From contig CAJBBX010000171.1 of assembly GCA_903951425.1 (NCBI GenBank), positions 1-33,187 of the forward strand: a DNA stretch of 33,187 nucleotides. The letters run 5' to 3'. Below the pieces are notes generated by a model. The model made no database searches and was not told the DNA's origin. It saw only the letters and a program-made list of their open reading frames with translations. Made by a program: the position numbers and the translations under genes. The DNA comes from an uncultured Chthonomonas sp. Lineage in GTDB: Bacteria > Armatimonadota > Chthonomonadetes > Chthonomonadales > CAJBBX01. Below are positions 7,928-15,211 of this stretch, piece by piece; position 1 is the stretch's first letter, and every line of letters begins with the position of its first letter.

Positions 7928-9304
7928 TCAGACCAGCCACTTCTTCCGATGCGGCGGGCGGATGAAGCGGTCGGCGTCCGGAGCGTTCGTGGCGCGTATC
8001 TTCTCGCCGTCCCATGCCAGCGTCTTGCGGGCGCGGAGGGCGACGACGGCCGACAGCCCGATCTCCGTGAGGTGGCCGCCGGTGTCGAAGTCGGAATAGA
8101 CCCGTCCCTCGCCGCGGCAGGCGGCCAGCCACTCCTGGTCATGCCCCCGCACGCGCGGCAGGCTCTGGGCGATGGGCTTGGTGGCCTCGTGGCTCCAGAC
8201 GCGGCTCAGCTCGGCCTCGCCGTTCAGCCGGATCAGGCCGTCGGTATTCCAGTGGCTGGTGTGGATGAAGCCCTTCTCGCCGATGAGCATCACGCCGTCG
8301 GGCGCGTTGCCGCCGTTCAGCTCGGCCAGCGGCCGGGTGAGTTCGGCCGGCGGCTTCTGGTCGCCCATCCAGTGGAGGACCACCGGGCTGAGCGCGCCTC
8401 GGGCGGCGAAGTGCATCTCGACCGCCGCCTGGCCGGGCTCCTGGCTGCCGTCCGGCCTGAGGTGCGGCACGAGCCGGACCGGGTAGCCCAGGTCCAGCGC
8501 GCGCATGGGCAGGTTGATGCCGTGGCAGGCAAAGTCGGCGAGCCCGCCGTTGCCGAAATCGAACCAGCCGCGCCAGGTGGCGGGATGGTAGACGTCCTTC
8601 TTGAATGGGCGCATGGCGGACGGGCCGACCCAGAGGTCCCAGTTGAAGCCCGCCGGGATCGGGTCCACGCCCTCGGCGTTGCCTTCGCGGGCGCCGACGC
8701 CGATGCCCCAGAGGTAGACGTCCCGTACCTGCCCCAGCGCCCCGGCCTTGATGATCTCCACGCAGCGGCGCAGGGAGTCGCTGGCGCTGCCCTGGTTGCC
8801 CATCTGCGTTACGACCTTGCTCTTGCGGGCCAGCAGGCGCAGTTCGCGGGCTTCGGCGATGCTGTGCGTCAGGGGCTTCTCGCAGTAGATGTGCTTGCCC
8901 GCCTGCATGAAGGCCTTGCAGAGCGGCGCGTGCCAGTGGTCCGGCGTGGCGATGAGGACAGCGTCGTAGCTCGAGGCGTCGTCGAGGAGCCTGCGGTAGT
9001 CCTCGTAGCCCTTGGCGGAGGCTCCGCCGCGGTTGCCGGCAACGGCGCGGGCCTTGTCGATCTGGGCGGCGTCGGGATCGCAGAGGGCGACCAGGTTCAC
9101 CTGCCCCGTCGACAACATGCCGTTCATGTCGCCGCGCCCCTGTCCGCCGCAGCCGACGACCGCCAGGTTCAGCTTGCTGTTCTGCGCCGTCGATGCGGCT
9201 CCGGCGCTGAGCGCAAGCGGCCCGCCGATGGCCGCCGCGGTGACGCCCAGCGCCGACGTCTTGATGAACCCCCTGCGCGAAACGCGCGGTTCAGTCTGCT
9301 CCAT
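7928..9304 (-). CDS. Tat-exported Gfo/Idh/MocA family oxidoreductase
   Basis: 458 residues. The start at 9304 follows GGGGGA and places a twin-arginine signal (SRRGFIK, residues 9-15, then a hydrophobic stretch to SAGAAS) at the N-terminus; an upstream in-frame ATG at 9364 would bury it. A Rossmann NAD(P) motif (VVGCGGQGRG), the ATPDHWH loop and the family's EKPLTHS lysine motif follow, then an alpha/beta C-terminal half. These enzymes oxidise or reduce sugar hydroxyls with a tightly held nicotinamide cofactor; Tat export fits folding with the cofactor before secretion. Substrate unknown; the surrounding exported carbohydrate proteins suggest a sugar. It faces the membrane-protein gene tail to tail and diverges from the toxin-antitoxin pair. 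Confidence 0.9.
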   Translation of the reverse strand: MEQTEPRVSRRGFIKTSALGVTAAAIGGPLALSAGAASTAQNSKLNLAVVGCGGQGRGDMNGMLSTGQVNLVALCDPDAAQIDKARAVAGNRGGASAKGYEDYRRLLDDASSYDAVLIATPDHWHAPLCKAFMQAGKHIYCEKPLTHSIAEARELRLLARKSKVVTQMGNQGSASDSLRRCVEIIKAGALGQVRDVYLWGIGVGAREGNAEGVDPIPAGFNWDLWVGPSAMRPFKKDVYHPATWRGWFDFGNGGLADFACHGINLPMRALDLGYPVRLVPHLRPDGSQEPGQAAVEMHFAARGALSPVVLHWMGDQKPPAELTRPLAELNGGNAPDGVMLIGEKGFIHTSHWNTDGLIRLNGEAELSRVWSHEATKPIAQSLPRVRGHDQEWLAACRGEGRVYSDFDTGGHLTEIGLSAVVALRARKTLAWDGEKIRATNAPDADRFIRPPHRKKWLV

Positions 9305-9476
9305 GGTGTCGTCCCCCGTTCTGTCGCGGCCATGCACTCGTCGCCGGCGGCACAGGTGGATCATACCTCGCGCGATGGGATGCGTGGTGGCCTAGCTCAG
9401 AGGCTCCCTGGCGTGCCTGTCCGGGGCGGCTCGGTCTACAGCTTGAGCGGCATGGGGCGCGCATGGAGGAGGGTTT

Positions 9477-9896
9477 ATGTCGGACAGGGGCTACGATCAA
9501 CTCGAGCTGCGAAGGGCGGAGGCGTCGCGTGCGTCGGTTCGGCTGCTGGAGGCTGTGAAACGGTGTGCCGACGGCGGCGACGACATGCTGCGCGATGCGT
9601 TGATCCAACGGTTCGAGTTCGCCTTTGAGGCCACATGGAAGGCCATCAAGCCCTACGTCGAGCACCTCGGCCTCGAGGCCGGTAGCCCGCGCCAGGCGAT
9701 CTGCTCGCTCATCCCCGCCCGCCTGGTGGATGACGAGGACGAGGTCGACGCCTGGCTCGCCATGCTCGAGGACAGGAACCTGACCAGCCACACCTACATC
9801 GAGGCGCTGTCGGTGAGCGTGCCGGAGCGCGTTGCTCGGTGGCACGCGCTGCGGCTGTCTGCAATGGCTGAGCGCCTCGGCACACTGGTATGGTGA
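9477..9896 (+). CDS. hepT: HepT-type HEPN ribonuclease toxin (nucleotidyltransferase substrate-binding family)
   Basis: 139 residues. GGAGGAGGG lies just upstream of ATG 9477. An all-helical protein of the HI0074/HEPN class: FEFAFEATWKAIKPYVEHLGLE is the typical second helix, and RNLTSHTY at residues 100-107 is exactly the R-X4-H-X-Y signature of HepT toxins (Arg100, His105, Tyr107). In known HepT/MntA (type VII) systems the HEPN protein is an RNase and the partner adds AMP to the motif tyrosine to silence it. The stop codon overlaps the start of the MNT gene, so the pair is translationally coupled, toxin first. Whether it guards against phage or merely stabilises the locus cannot be told from sequence. 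Confidence 0.9.
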   Translation: MSDRGYDQLELRRAEASRASVRLLEAVKRCADGGDDMLRDALIQRFEFAFEATWKAIKPYVEHLGLEAGSPRQAICSLIPARLVDDEDEVDAWLAMLEDRNLTSHTYIEALSVSVPERVARWHALRLSAMAERLGTLVW

Positions 9897-10219
9897 CCTG
9901 CGGTTCGGCTGAGGTGGACCTGCGGCCCAAGGACCTCGACATCATCCTGACGATCCTGGCGCGGTTCGGCGAAGTGGATGCCGCCATCCTCTTCGGCTCA
10001 CGGGTGCAGGGCACGGCGCAGCGTGGATCTGACATCGACCTCGCCATCAGCGCGCCCGGCATGAGCGCCACTCGCTGGTCGGAGCTGGTCGAGACGTTCG
10101 AGAAGTCATGCCTCCCCTGGCGGACCGACACCGTGCGGCTGGACCGCTGGGACCCAAGGCCCTTTCATGACCGCATCACTGCCACCGGTGTCGCGCTGCC
10201 GCTGCAGGGCTCGACCTAG
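9890..10219 (+). CDS. mntA: MntA-type minimal nucleotidyltransferase antitoxin
   Basis: 109 residues, start ATG 9890 inside the end of hepT (7-nt overlap, no separate ribosome site needed). The active-site signature G-S-X10-D-X-D is complete: Gly36-Ser37, then Asp48-Ile49-Asp50 in FGSRVQG...RGSDIDLA. A third acidic residue is expected in the TDTVRLD strand (about 85-91). Known MntA proteins neutralise HepT by adding AMP groups to its tyrosine near the RNase motif. Both motif residues needed on each side are present here, so the pair looks functional. Confidence 0.9.
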   Translation: MVTCGSAEVDLRPKDLDIILTILARFGEVDAAILFGSRVQGTAQRGSDIDLAISAPGMSATRWSELVETFEKSCLPWRTDTVRLDRWDPRPFHDRITATGVALPLQGST

Positions 10220-10242
10220 GGGATGACGGCCGTTGGCGGAGG

Positions 10243-10256
10243 GCTTACGGGTAAGC
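10243..10256 (+). terminator. Small hairpin after the hepT-mntA pair
   Basis: GCTTAC-GG-GTAAGC forms a perfect 6-bp inverted repeat beginning 24 nt after the mntA stop, flanked by AGGG and a later CCCT that could lengthen the stem. No T tract follows, so this may be a weak or Rho-assisted end of the operon, or chance. Confidence 0.3.
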
Positions 10257-10347
10257 TAGTCCCTCAAGCCCGGAACCTCAGGGCCTCTGTGATCTCGCTG
10301 TAATACTGCATAGCGCTCAGCCGGTGCGAGCGGGAGTGGTTCAACCC

Positions 10348-11172
10348 ATGGGATTACGGTACACGCTTATAACTGCCGTGAGGCGGCTTGTGCCCCGCAA
10401 GCTGCTGGGCGATCTGACGCTCGCGTCTGCCACGGCGTTCGACATCGACCTGCTGCGGCTAGCATACCGACAGCATGGGATCGATCCGGGCACCAAGACG
10501 GTCGACGCAGCGGAAGACAGGTTCATTGAGCAGGAGCTGCCTCGCCTGCTCCCGCCGAACCCGGTGATCTTCGATGTCGGGGCCAATGTCGGCGAGTACT
10601 CCGCCCGTCTTCGGTGCGCAGTGCCGGCAGCCACGATCTACGCCATCGAGCCCAACCCCCTGACGTTTGCAGCGCTTCAGGATAAGGCGAAGCAGCACGA
10701 TGTGCGCGCCTTCTGCGTCGGCGTGGGTAGCGCACCGGGCACGGCGACGCTCTATGCACCATCGGACGAGCCGATCTCGGGCCGTGCGACCGTGCTGCCG
10801 GGCGTCCTGATTGCCGCGGATCCGAAGTGCATTACAAACAGTGTCGCCATACAACTGACGACGCTGGATGCGTTATGCGCTGAGAACAGCGTGGACCGAA
10901 TCGATTTCCTCAAGATGGATATCGAGGGCTTCGAGCTCGACGCCCTCAAGGGTGCGTCAAGGCTGCTGTCTGAGGGACGCATCGGCGTCATCCAGTTTGA
11001 GTTCAACGTGATGAACATCGACAGCAAGGCCTTCCTCAGGGATTTCTACACGATCCTCGATGGATGGTCGTTCTACCGGCTACGGCGCGGCGGGATGATG
11101 CGTCTCGGGAACTACACCACCCGTAACGAGATCTTCGCCTACCAGAACATCGTCGCGGTCCGGCCGCGGTAG
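10348..11172 (+). CDS. FkbM-family SAM-dependent methyltransferase
   Basis: 274 residues from ATG 10348, with GGGAG 11 nt upstream; a GTG at 10324 in the same frame is an alternative start without a ribosome site. The methyltransferase core is clear: VIFDVGANVGEYS (SAM-binding motif I), YAIEPNP (acidic loop), and IDFLKMDIEGFELDAL, the hallmark of the FkbM family. FkbM proteins O-methylate sugars or polyketides; in non-antibiotic genomes they often decorate surface glycans. Here it is flanked by the toxin-antitoxin pair and guaA with over 90 nt on each side, so it is probably its own unit. Its base composition is a little less GC-rich in codon choice than its neighbours (e.g. ATA, TTA, ACG), which hints at acquisition. 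Confidence 0.87.
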   Translation: MGLRYTLITAVRRLVPRKLLGDLTLASATAFDIDLLRLAYRQHGIDPGTKTVDAAEDRFIEQELPRLLPPNPVIFDVGANVGEYSARLRCAVPAATIYAIEPNPLTFAALQDKAKQHDVRAFCVGVGSAPGTATLYAPSDEPISGRATVLPGVLIAADPKCITNSVAIQLTTLDALCAENSVDRIDFLKMDIEGFELDALKGASRLLSEGRIGVIQFEFNVMNIDSKAFLRDFYTILDGWSFYRLRRGGMMRLGNYTTRNEIFAYQNIVAVRPR

Positions 11173-11267
11173 TCCGCACCGCCGACGCCGGTCTGCGATA
11201 TCCTATTGCGGCGGCCGGGGCGCGCATCGGACGGCGCACCGGCGCCGACAGCTAGCGGAGGTAGGGG

Positions 11268-13094
11268 ATGGTCCATGATGCGGTCGCCGTTGTCGATTTC
11301 GGCGGGCAGTACGCCCACCTGATCGCCACGAAGGTGCGCAAGCACCGGGTCCTGGCCGAGATCAGGCAGCCCGAGGACCCGATCGAAGCGTTCGCGCCCT
11401 ACAAGGGGATCATCCTCTCGGGTAGCCCGTCGCTGTCGGCCTTCGGCGAGGATTCGGCGTACAACAAGGGCATCTACGACCTCGACGTTCCCATCATGGG
11501 CTTCTGCTTCGGGCACCAGGAAATCGCCAAGCACTACGGGGGCAAGGTGAGCCACGGCCAGCAGGAGTGGGGCCGGGCCGATCTGCACATCACCCGCGAG
11601 CACGCGCTCTTCGCGGGCCTCGAGCCTGTTGAGCAGGTCTGGATGAGCCACTTCGACTCGGTAGACGAGATCGGCCCCGAGTTCGTGGAGCTTGCCTCCT
11701 CGGTCCTCGGCGCGAACGGCGAACGGCACCGGTACGCCGCTATCGCCTCCGATGCGCTCAGGCGGTACGGCTTCCAGTACCACCCCGAGGTGGACGACAC
11801 GCTGCACGGCGACGAGATGATCGGCAACTTCGTGCTGGGCATCTGCGGGTGCCGGCCTTCGTGGACCATGGAGCGCTACCTCGATGAGCAGGTCGAACGC
11901 GTTCGCCGGCAGGTGGACGGCCGCTCCGTCTTCCTTCTGGCCTCCGGCGGCGTCGACTCGACGGTGGCCGCCTACCTCTTCCGCCGCGCCCTCGCCCCGG
12001 AGCAACTCCACCTGCTGCACATCGACAACGGGCTCATGCGCAAGGACGAGAGCGCCGAGGTCGTCAGGATGCTGGCCGAACTGGGGATCGGCGAGAACCT
12101 GCACTTCGTGGACGCAGGCGACGACTTCCTGGCCGCACTGGAGCGGCTCGTGGAGCCGGAGCGGAAGCGCAAGGCCATCGGCAACACCTTCATCCAGGTC
12201 TTCGAGCGAGAGGCGCGCCGCCTGCACCTGGAGAGCCACCTTCTGGGCCAGGGCACCATCTACCCCGATACCATCGAGACCGGCGGCACCAAGCGGGCCG
12301 ACACCATCAAGACCCACCACAACCGCGTGCCGATCATCGAGGAGATGATCGCGGCGGGCAAGGTGGTGGAGCCTCTGGTCGACCTCTACAAGGTAGAGGT
12401 CCGCGACCTGGGCGAGAAGCTGGGCGTCCCGGCCGACCTGATCGGGCGGCATCCCTTCCCCGGTCCGGGCCTCGGCGTGCGCCTCCTCTGCTCCGACGGG
12501 GCGCCGGCCCTCGACGGCGAGGCGCTGGGTGCGGTGCAGTCCCAGGTCGATCCGTTGCTGGAGCAGTACCGGCTCAAGGGCCGTGTGCTGCCGCTGAAGT
12601 CGGTGGGCGTCAAGGCCGACCTGCGCTCCTACGAGAGCCCGGTCCTGCTGCACGGCGAGGCGGACTGGGACACGCTCGAGGAGGCCGCGGGGACGCTCTT
12701 CAAGTCGGTGTCCGGCATCAACCGGTGCATATGGAGCCTGGCGGGCCCGCTTCCGGAGCGCTTCGAGGTGGTGGCCGCATCGGTCTCGCGCACCCGACTG
12801 GACCTCCTCCGCGAGGTCGACGCCATCGTGACCGAGGGCCTCCTCCGGCACGGCCTCTACGGCGAGGTCTGGCAATGCCCTGTGGTGCTGGCGCCGCTGA
12901 AGGTGGATGGCCGGGGCGTCGAGTGCTGCATCCTGCGCCCCATCCGCACCGAACGGGGCATGACCGCCACCCCCGCCCGCCTGCCGATGGCGATGCTCGC
13001 CGAGGCCGCCGAGGCCATCCTGGCGTTCCCGGCCATCGGGCTCGTAGCGTACGACGTGACCAGCAAGCCGCCGGGCACCATCGAATGGGAGTAG
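11268..13094 (+). CDS. guaA: GMP synthase (glutamine-hydrolysing), long form
   Basis: 608 residues. GGAGG sits 6 nt before ATG 11268. It converts XMP to GMP with ATP and glutamine, the last step of guanylate synthesis, in the cytoplasm. The class-I amidotransferase domain (1-~195) has the complete triad: Cys80 in GFCFGHQ, His172 and Glu174 in YHPE. The ATP-pyrophosphatase domain has its P-loop SGGVDS at 226-231 and continues through RHPFPGPGLGVR. The C-terminus ends in the conserved DVTSKPPGTIEWE. At 608 residues it is about 80 longer than the usual ~525-residue bacterial enzyme. The extra segment (SVGVKADLRSYESPVLL and the following WDTLEEAA...SGINRC, about 445-500) resembles the enlarged dimerisation region of the eukaryotic-type enzyme. 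Function is secure. Confidence 0.96.
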   Translation: MVHDAVAVVDFGGQYAHLIATKVRKHRVLAEIRQPEDPIEAFAPYKGIILSGSPSLSAFGEDSAYNKGIYDLDVPIMGFCFGHQEIAKHYGGKVSHGQQEWGRADLHITREHALFAGLEPVEQVWMSHFDSVDEIGPEFVELASSVLGANGERHRYAAIASDALRRYGFQYHPEVDDTLHGDEMIGNFVLGICGCRPSWTMERYLDEQVERVRRQVDGRSVFLLASGGVDSTVAAYLFRRALAPEQLHLLHIDNGLMRKDESAEVVRMLAELGIGENLHFVDAGDDFLAALERLVEPERKRKAIGNTFIQVFEREARRLHLESHLLGQGTIYPDTIETGGTKRADTIKTHHNRVPIIEEMIAAGKVVEPLVDLYKVEVRDLGEKLGVPADLIGRHPFPGPGLGVRLLCSDGAPALDGEALGAVQSQVDPLLEQYRLKGRVLPLKSVGVKADLRSYESPVLLHGEADWDTLEEAAGTLFKSVSGINRCIWSLAGPLPERFEVVAASVSRTRLDLLREVDAIVTEGLLRHGLYGEVWQCPVVLAPLKVDGRGVECCILRPIRTERGMTATPARLPMAMLAEAAEAILAFPAIGLVAYDVTSKPPGTIEWE

Positions 13095-13140
13095 CGCCTG
13101 CCCATTCGGCGCCCGATGCGGTCATTGCCCGGCATATGAC

Positions 13141-13157
13141 GTACCATTGAGTGGTAC
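13141..13157. promoter_or_regulatory. Perfect 6-bp inverted repeat upstream of the Lys-rich small protein
   Basis: GTACCA-TTGAG-TGGTAC lies 32 nt before the start at 13189 and 47 nt after guaA. It could be an operator for a dimeric regulator or a 5'-leader hairpin. No promoter pair could be placed with confidence. Confidence 0.3.
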
Positions 13158-13188
13158 CGATCAGAGCCGAGAGGAAGGGAGACGCACC

Positions 13189-13311
13189 ATGGGAGACAAG
13201 GGCGGGAAGAAAGACAAGGACAAGAGCGAGAAGCAGAAGGCGTCGAAGCAGGTCGCCGACAACAAGGCCAAAGAGGACAAGAAGCCGAAGCCGGCGCCGC
13301 CCGGTAAGTAA
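13189..13311 (+). CDS. Small Lys-rich basic protein, 40 residues
   Basis: ATG 13189 is preceded by AGGAAGGGAG, a strong ribosome site 6-8 nt away. The product begins [16 protein letters not shown] and ends [10 protein letters not shown]; about one third of residues are Lys, with no hydrophobic core, so it is predicted disordered. Small proteins that open MGDK/MADK and run into Lys- and Ala-rich tails recur in many bacteria without known function. Nucleic-acid or polyphosphate binding is a guess from charge. It lies 95 nt after guaA and 32 nt before mgsA, so it may be co-transcribed with mgsA. Confidence 0.75.
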   Translation: MGDKGGKKDKDKSEKQKASKQVADNKAKEDKKPKPAPPGK

Positions 13312-13343
13312 CAGGCCGTACGCAGGGCGCCGCGAGGCCGTGG

Positions 13344-13850
13344 GTGGCGGCGCCCGAGCCAGAGGAGCCCGAGATACCGACACCAGACGCGAGTACCGTG
13401 CCGGCGAGCAAGCGCATCGCGCTGATCGCCCACGACAACATGAAGCCGGAGCTCATCGAGTGGGTACGGACCCACCGTGCCGCTCTGGCGCAACACGACC
13501 TCACCGCCACGGGCACCACCGGCAGGCTGCTTGAAGAGGCGCTGGGCCTGCCCGTGACCAGGCTCCAGAGCGGCCCGCTCGGCGGCGACCTGCAGATCGG
13601 CGCGCGCATCGCCGAGGGCGCCATCGACCTGGTGATCTTCTTCTGGGACCCGCTGGAAGCGCAACCCCACGACCCCGATGTGAAGGCCCTCCTGCGCATC
13701 GCGGCGGTCTGGAATGTCCCCGTGGCCTGCAACCTCGCAACCGCCGACTACCTCATCTCGTCGCCGCTCATGGCCTCGGCCCATCCGCGCGTCTTGCCGG
13801 ACTACGAGGCGCACCGGAACCGGCTGGTCGGCTCCCCGCACCTGCCGTAG
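13344..13850 (+). CDS. mgsA: Methylglyoxal synthase
   Basis: 168 residues from GTG 13344 with GAGG 6 nt upstream; GTG 13398 is an alternative that would remove an acidic Pro/Glu-rich extension (residues 1-18). It converts dihydroxyacetone phosphate to methylglyoxal and phosphate, a bypass of lower glycolysis used when sugar phosphates pile up. All signature blocks are present: [10 protein letters not shown] (His30, Asp31), TGTTGR phosphate loop (56-61), [12 protein letters not shown] with the catalytic Asp82 (E. coli Asp71), and [20 protein letters not shown] with His109 (E. coli His98) and Asp112. The start is the only doubtful point. A perfect CTGCCG-TAG-CGGCAG palindrome brackets the stop codon. 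Confidence 0.95.
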   Translation: MAAPEPEEPEIPTPDASTVPASKRIALIAHDNMKPELIEWVRTHRAALAQHDLTATGTTGRLLEEALGLPVTRLQSGPLGGDLQIGARIAEGAIDLVIFFWDPLEAQPHDPDVKALLRIAAVWNVPVACNLATADYLISSPLMASAHPRVLPDYEAHRNRLVGSPHLP

Positions 13851-13942
13851 CGGCAGTGCCGCCGCCCGCCCCTCTCAGCAGGTATCCCCGCCCTCGCCGC
13901 CGAACCTGAGGGGTGAACCCGACTTAACGAGGAGCCGCCGCC

Positions 13943-15211
13943 ATGGCATCGCCCAACGTAACCGTGAACCCCGAGGATCTCCGCATCCTCCGTGAGCTGG
14001 CCCGCCGCAAGCTGGACGCCGTGGCGCACCCCGACAACGTGGCCCGGCGCGCGCTCTGGCTGGCCCACGACGCCGGCCGGGGCGAACGTCCGCTGGTGCT
14101 GGCCGAGTCGCATGTCTCCTTCGCCGACCTGCCCGCGTCGCAGACCCAGTGCGCCGAGCAGTGGGCTCGCGACCTGGAGTGGGGGCTCCGCTTCGACCTC
14201 TGGCAGTTCGAGGTGATGAAGGACGACCACGTGCTGGAGCCGTGGGTCAACACCGGCTGGCGCGTCTCGACCACGGACTACGGTGTGCAGACCAAGACGA
14301 CGTGGGCCGACCGGGTGAGCGGCAACGTGAGTAGCCGCCACTGGGACCCGCCGCTCACCGACCTGCCCCGCGACCTGGACCTGCTCAAGCCCCGCAGCTT
14401 CAGCGTCGACCGCGAGGCCTCGCTGGCCTGGCGCGACCACCTGGCCGAGGTCTTCGACGGCACGCTGGGCGTGCGCATCCGCGGCGGCTTCTGGTGGACC
14501 ACAGGCCTCACGTGGAGCGCCATCGACCTGATCGGCCTGGAGCAGTTCATGCTCGCCATGGCCATCGACGGCGAGAGCATCCACCGGCTCATGGCCTTCC
14601 TCAGCGAGGACCTGATGGAGTACACGAGCTGGCTGGAGGCCGAGGGGCTCTTCACGCTTAACAACGAGAACGACTACATCGGCTCCGGCAGCATGGGCTA
14701 CACGGCGTCGCTGCCCGCCGAGGGGTACACGCCCGCCGCGCCCGCCCGCCCGCGCGACCTCTGGACGCTCTGCGAGTCGCAGGAGACCGTCTCCGTGAGC
14801 CCGTCCATGTTCGAGGAGTTCGTCTTCCAGTACCAGAGGCCCATTGCAGAGAGGTTCGGCGCCTGCTACTACGGATGCTGCGAGCCGGTGAACAACCGCT
14901 GGCACGTCATCAAGAAGCTGAAGAACCTGCGCCGCGTCTCGGTCTCGCCATGGTGCGATGAGGCGTTCATGGCCGAGGCGCTGGGTCGGGGGATCGCCTT
15001 CTCGCGGAAGCCCAACCCGGCCCTGGTAAGCACCGAGCGCTGGGACGAGGAGGCCATCGTGGAGGACCTGCGCACCACGCTGCAGGCGGCGGCGGGGTGC
15101 AGCCTGGAGCTCATCATGAAGGACGTCCACACGCTGGCCGGCGAGCCCATGCGCCTGGCCCGCTGGGTCGAGCTGGCCAAGCAGGGCATCGACCGCTGGT
15201 GGGCTCGATGA
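13943..15211 (+). CDS. Uroporphyrinogen-decarboxylase-like (URO-D/MtaA superfamily) protein
   Basis: 422 residues. GAGGAG precedes ATG 13943. There is no signal peptide, so it acts in the cytoplasm. The overall layout fits the URO-D-like barrel that also holds corrinoid:CoM methyltransferases: an N-terminal helical stretch (LRRELARRKLDAV type), a central LIGLEQFMLAMAIDGESIHRLM helix, a barrel strand ending in GCCEPVNN (Cys312, Cys313, Glu314), and a late LRRVSVSPWCDEAFMAEALG segment. In methyltransferase relatives a His/Cys pair here binds zinc; the double Cys plus the Cys in SPWC (about 335) could form such a site. True heme-pathway HemE motifs are absent. Its stop overlaps the start of the next gene (ATGA), so the product works with, or is at least made with, the exported GH-like protein. 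Possible role: demethylation or breakdown of a sugar-derived product; unproven. Confidence 0.7.
   Translation: MASPNVTVNPEDLRILRELARRKLDAVAHPDNVARRALWLAHDAGRGERPLVLAESHVSFADLPASQTQCAEQWARDLEWGLRFDLWQFEVMKDDHVLEPWVNTGWRVSTTDYGVQTKTTWADRVSGNVSSRHWDPPLTDLPRDLDLLKPRSFSVDREASLAWRDHLAEVFDGTLGVRIRGGFWWTTGLTWSAIDLIGLEQFMLAMAIDGESIHRLMAFLSEDLMEYTSWLEAEGLFTLNNENDYIGSGSMGYTASLPAEGYTPAAPARPRDLWTLCESQETVSVSPSMFEEFVFQYQRPIAERFGACYYGCCEPVNNRWHVIKKLKNLRRVSVSPWCDEAFMAEALGRGIAFSRKPNPALVSTERWDEEAIVEDLRTTLQAAAGCSLELIMKDVHTLAGEPMRLARWVELAKQGIDRWWAR

Noticed and set aside
7769-9628. 619-residue plus-strand open frame opposite the Tat oxidoreductase
   Set aside because: Antisense to a gene with Tat, Rossmann and EKP motifs; it also runs through the intergenic repeat.
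10301-10306. TAATAC as a -10 box for the FkbM gene
   Set aside because: Only a partial match to TATAAT and no -35-like sequence 16-18 nt upstream.
13842-13856. CTGCCG-TAG-CGGCAG around the mgsA stop as a terminator
   Set aside because: Only 6 bp with a 3-nt loop and no T tract; overlapping GCGGCA/TGCCGC pairing is equally good, so it may be chance in GC-rich DNA.
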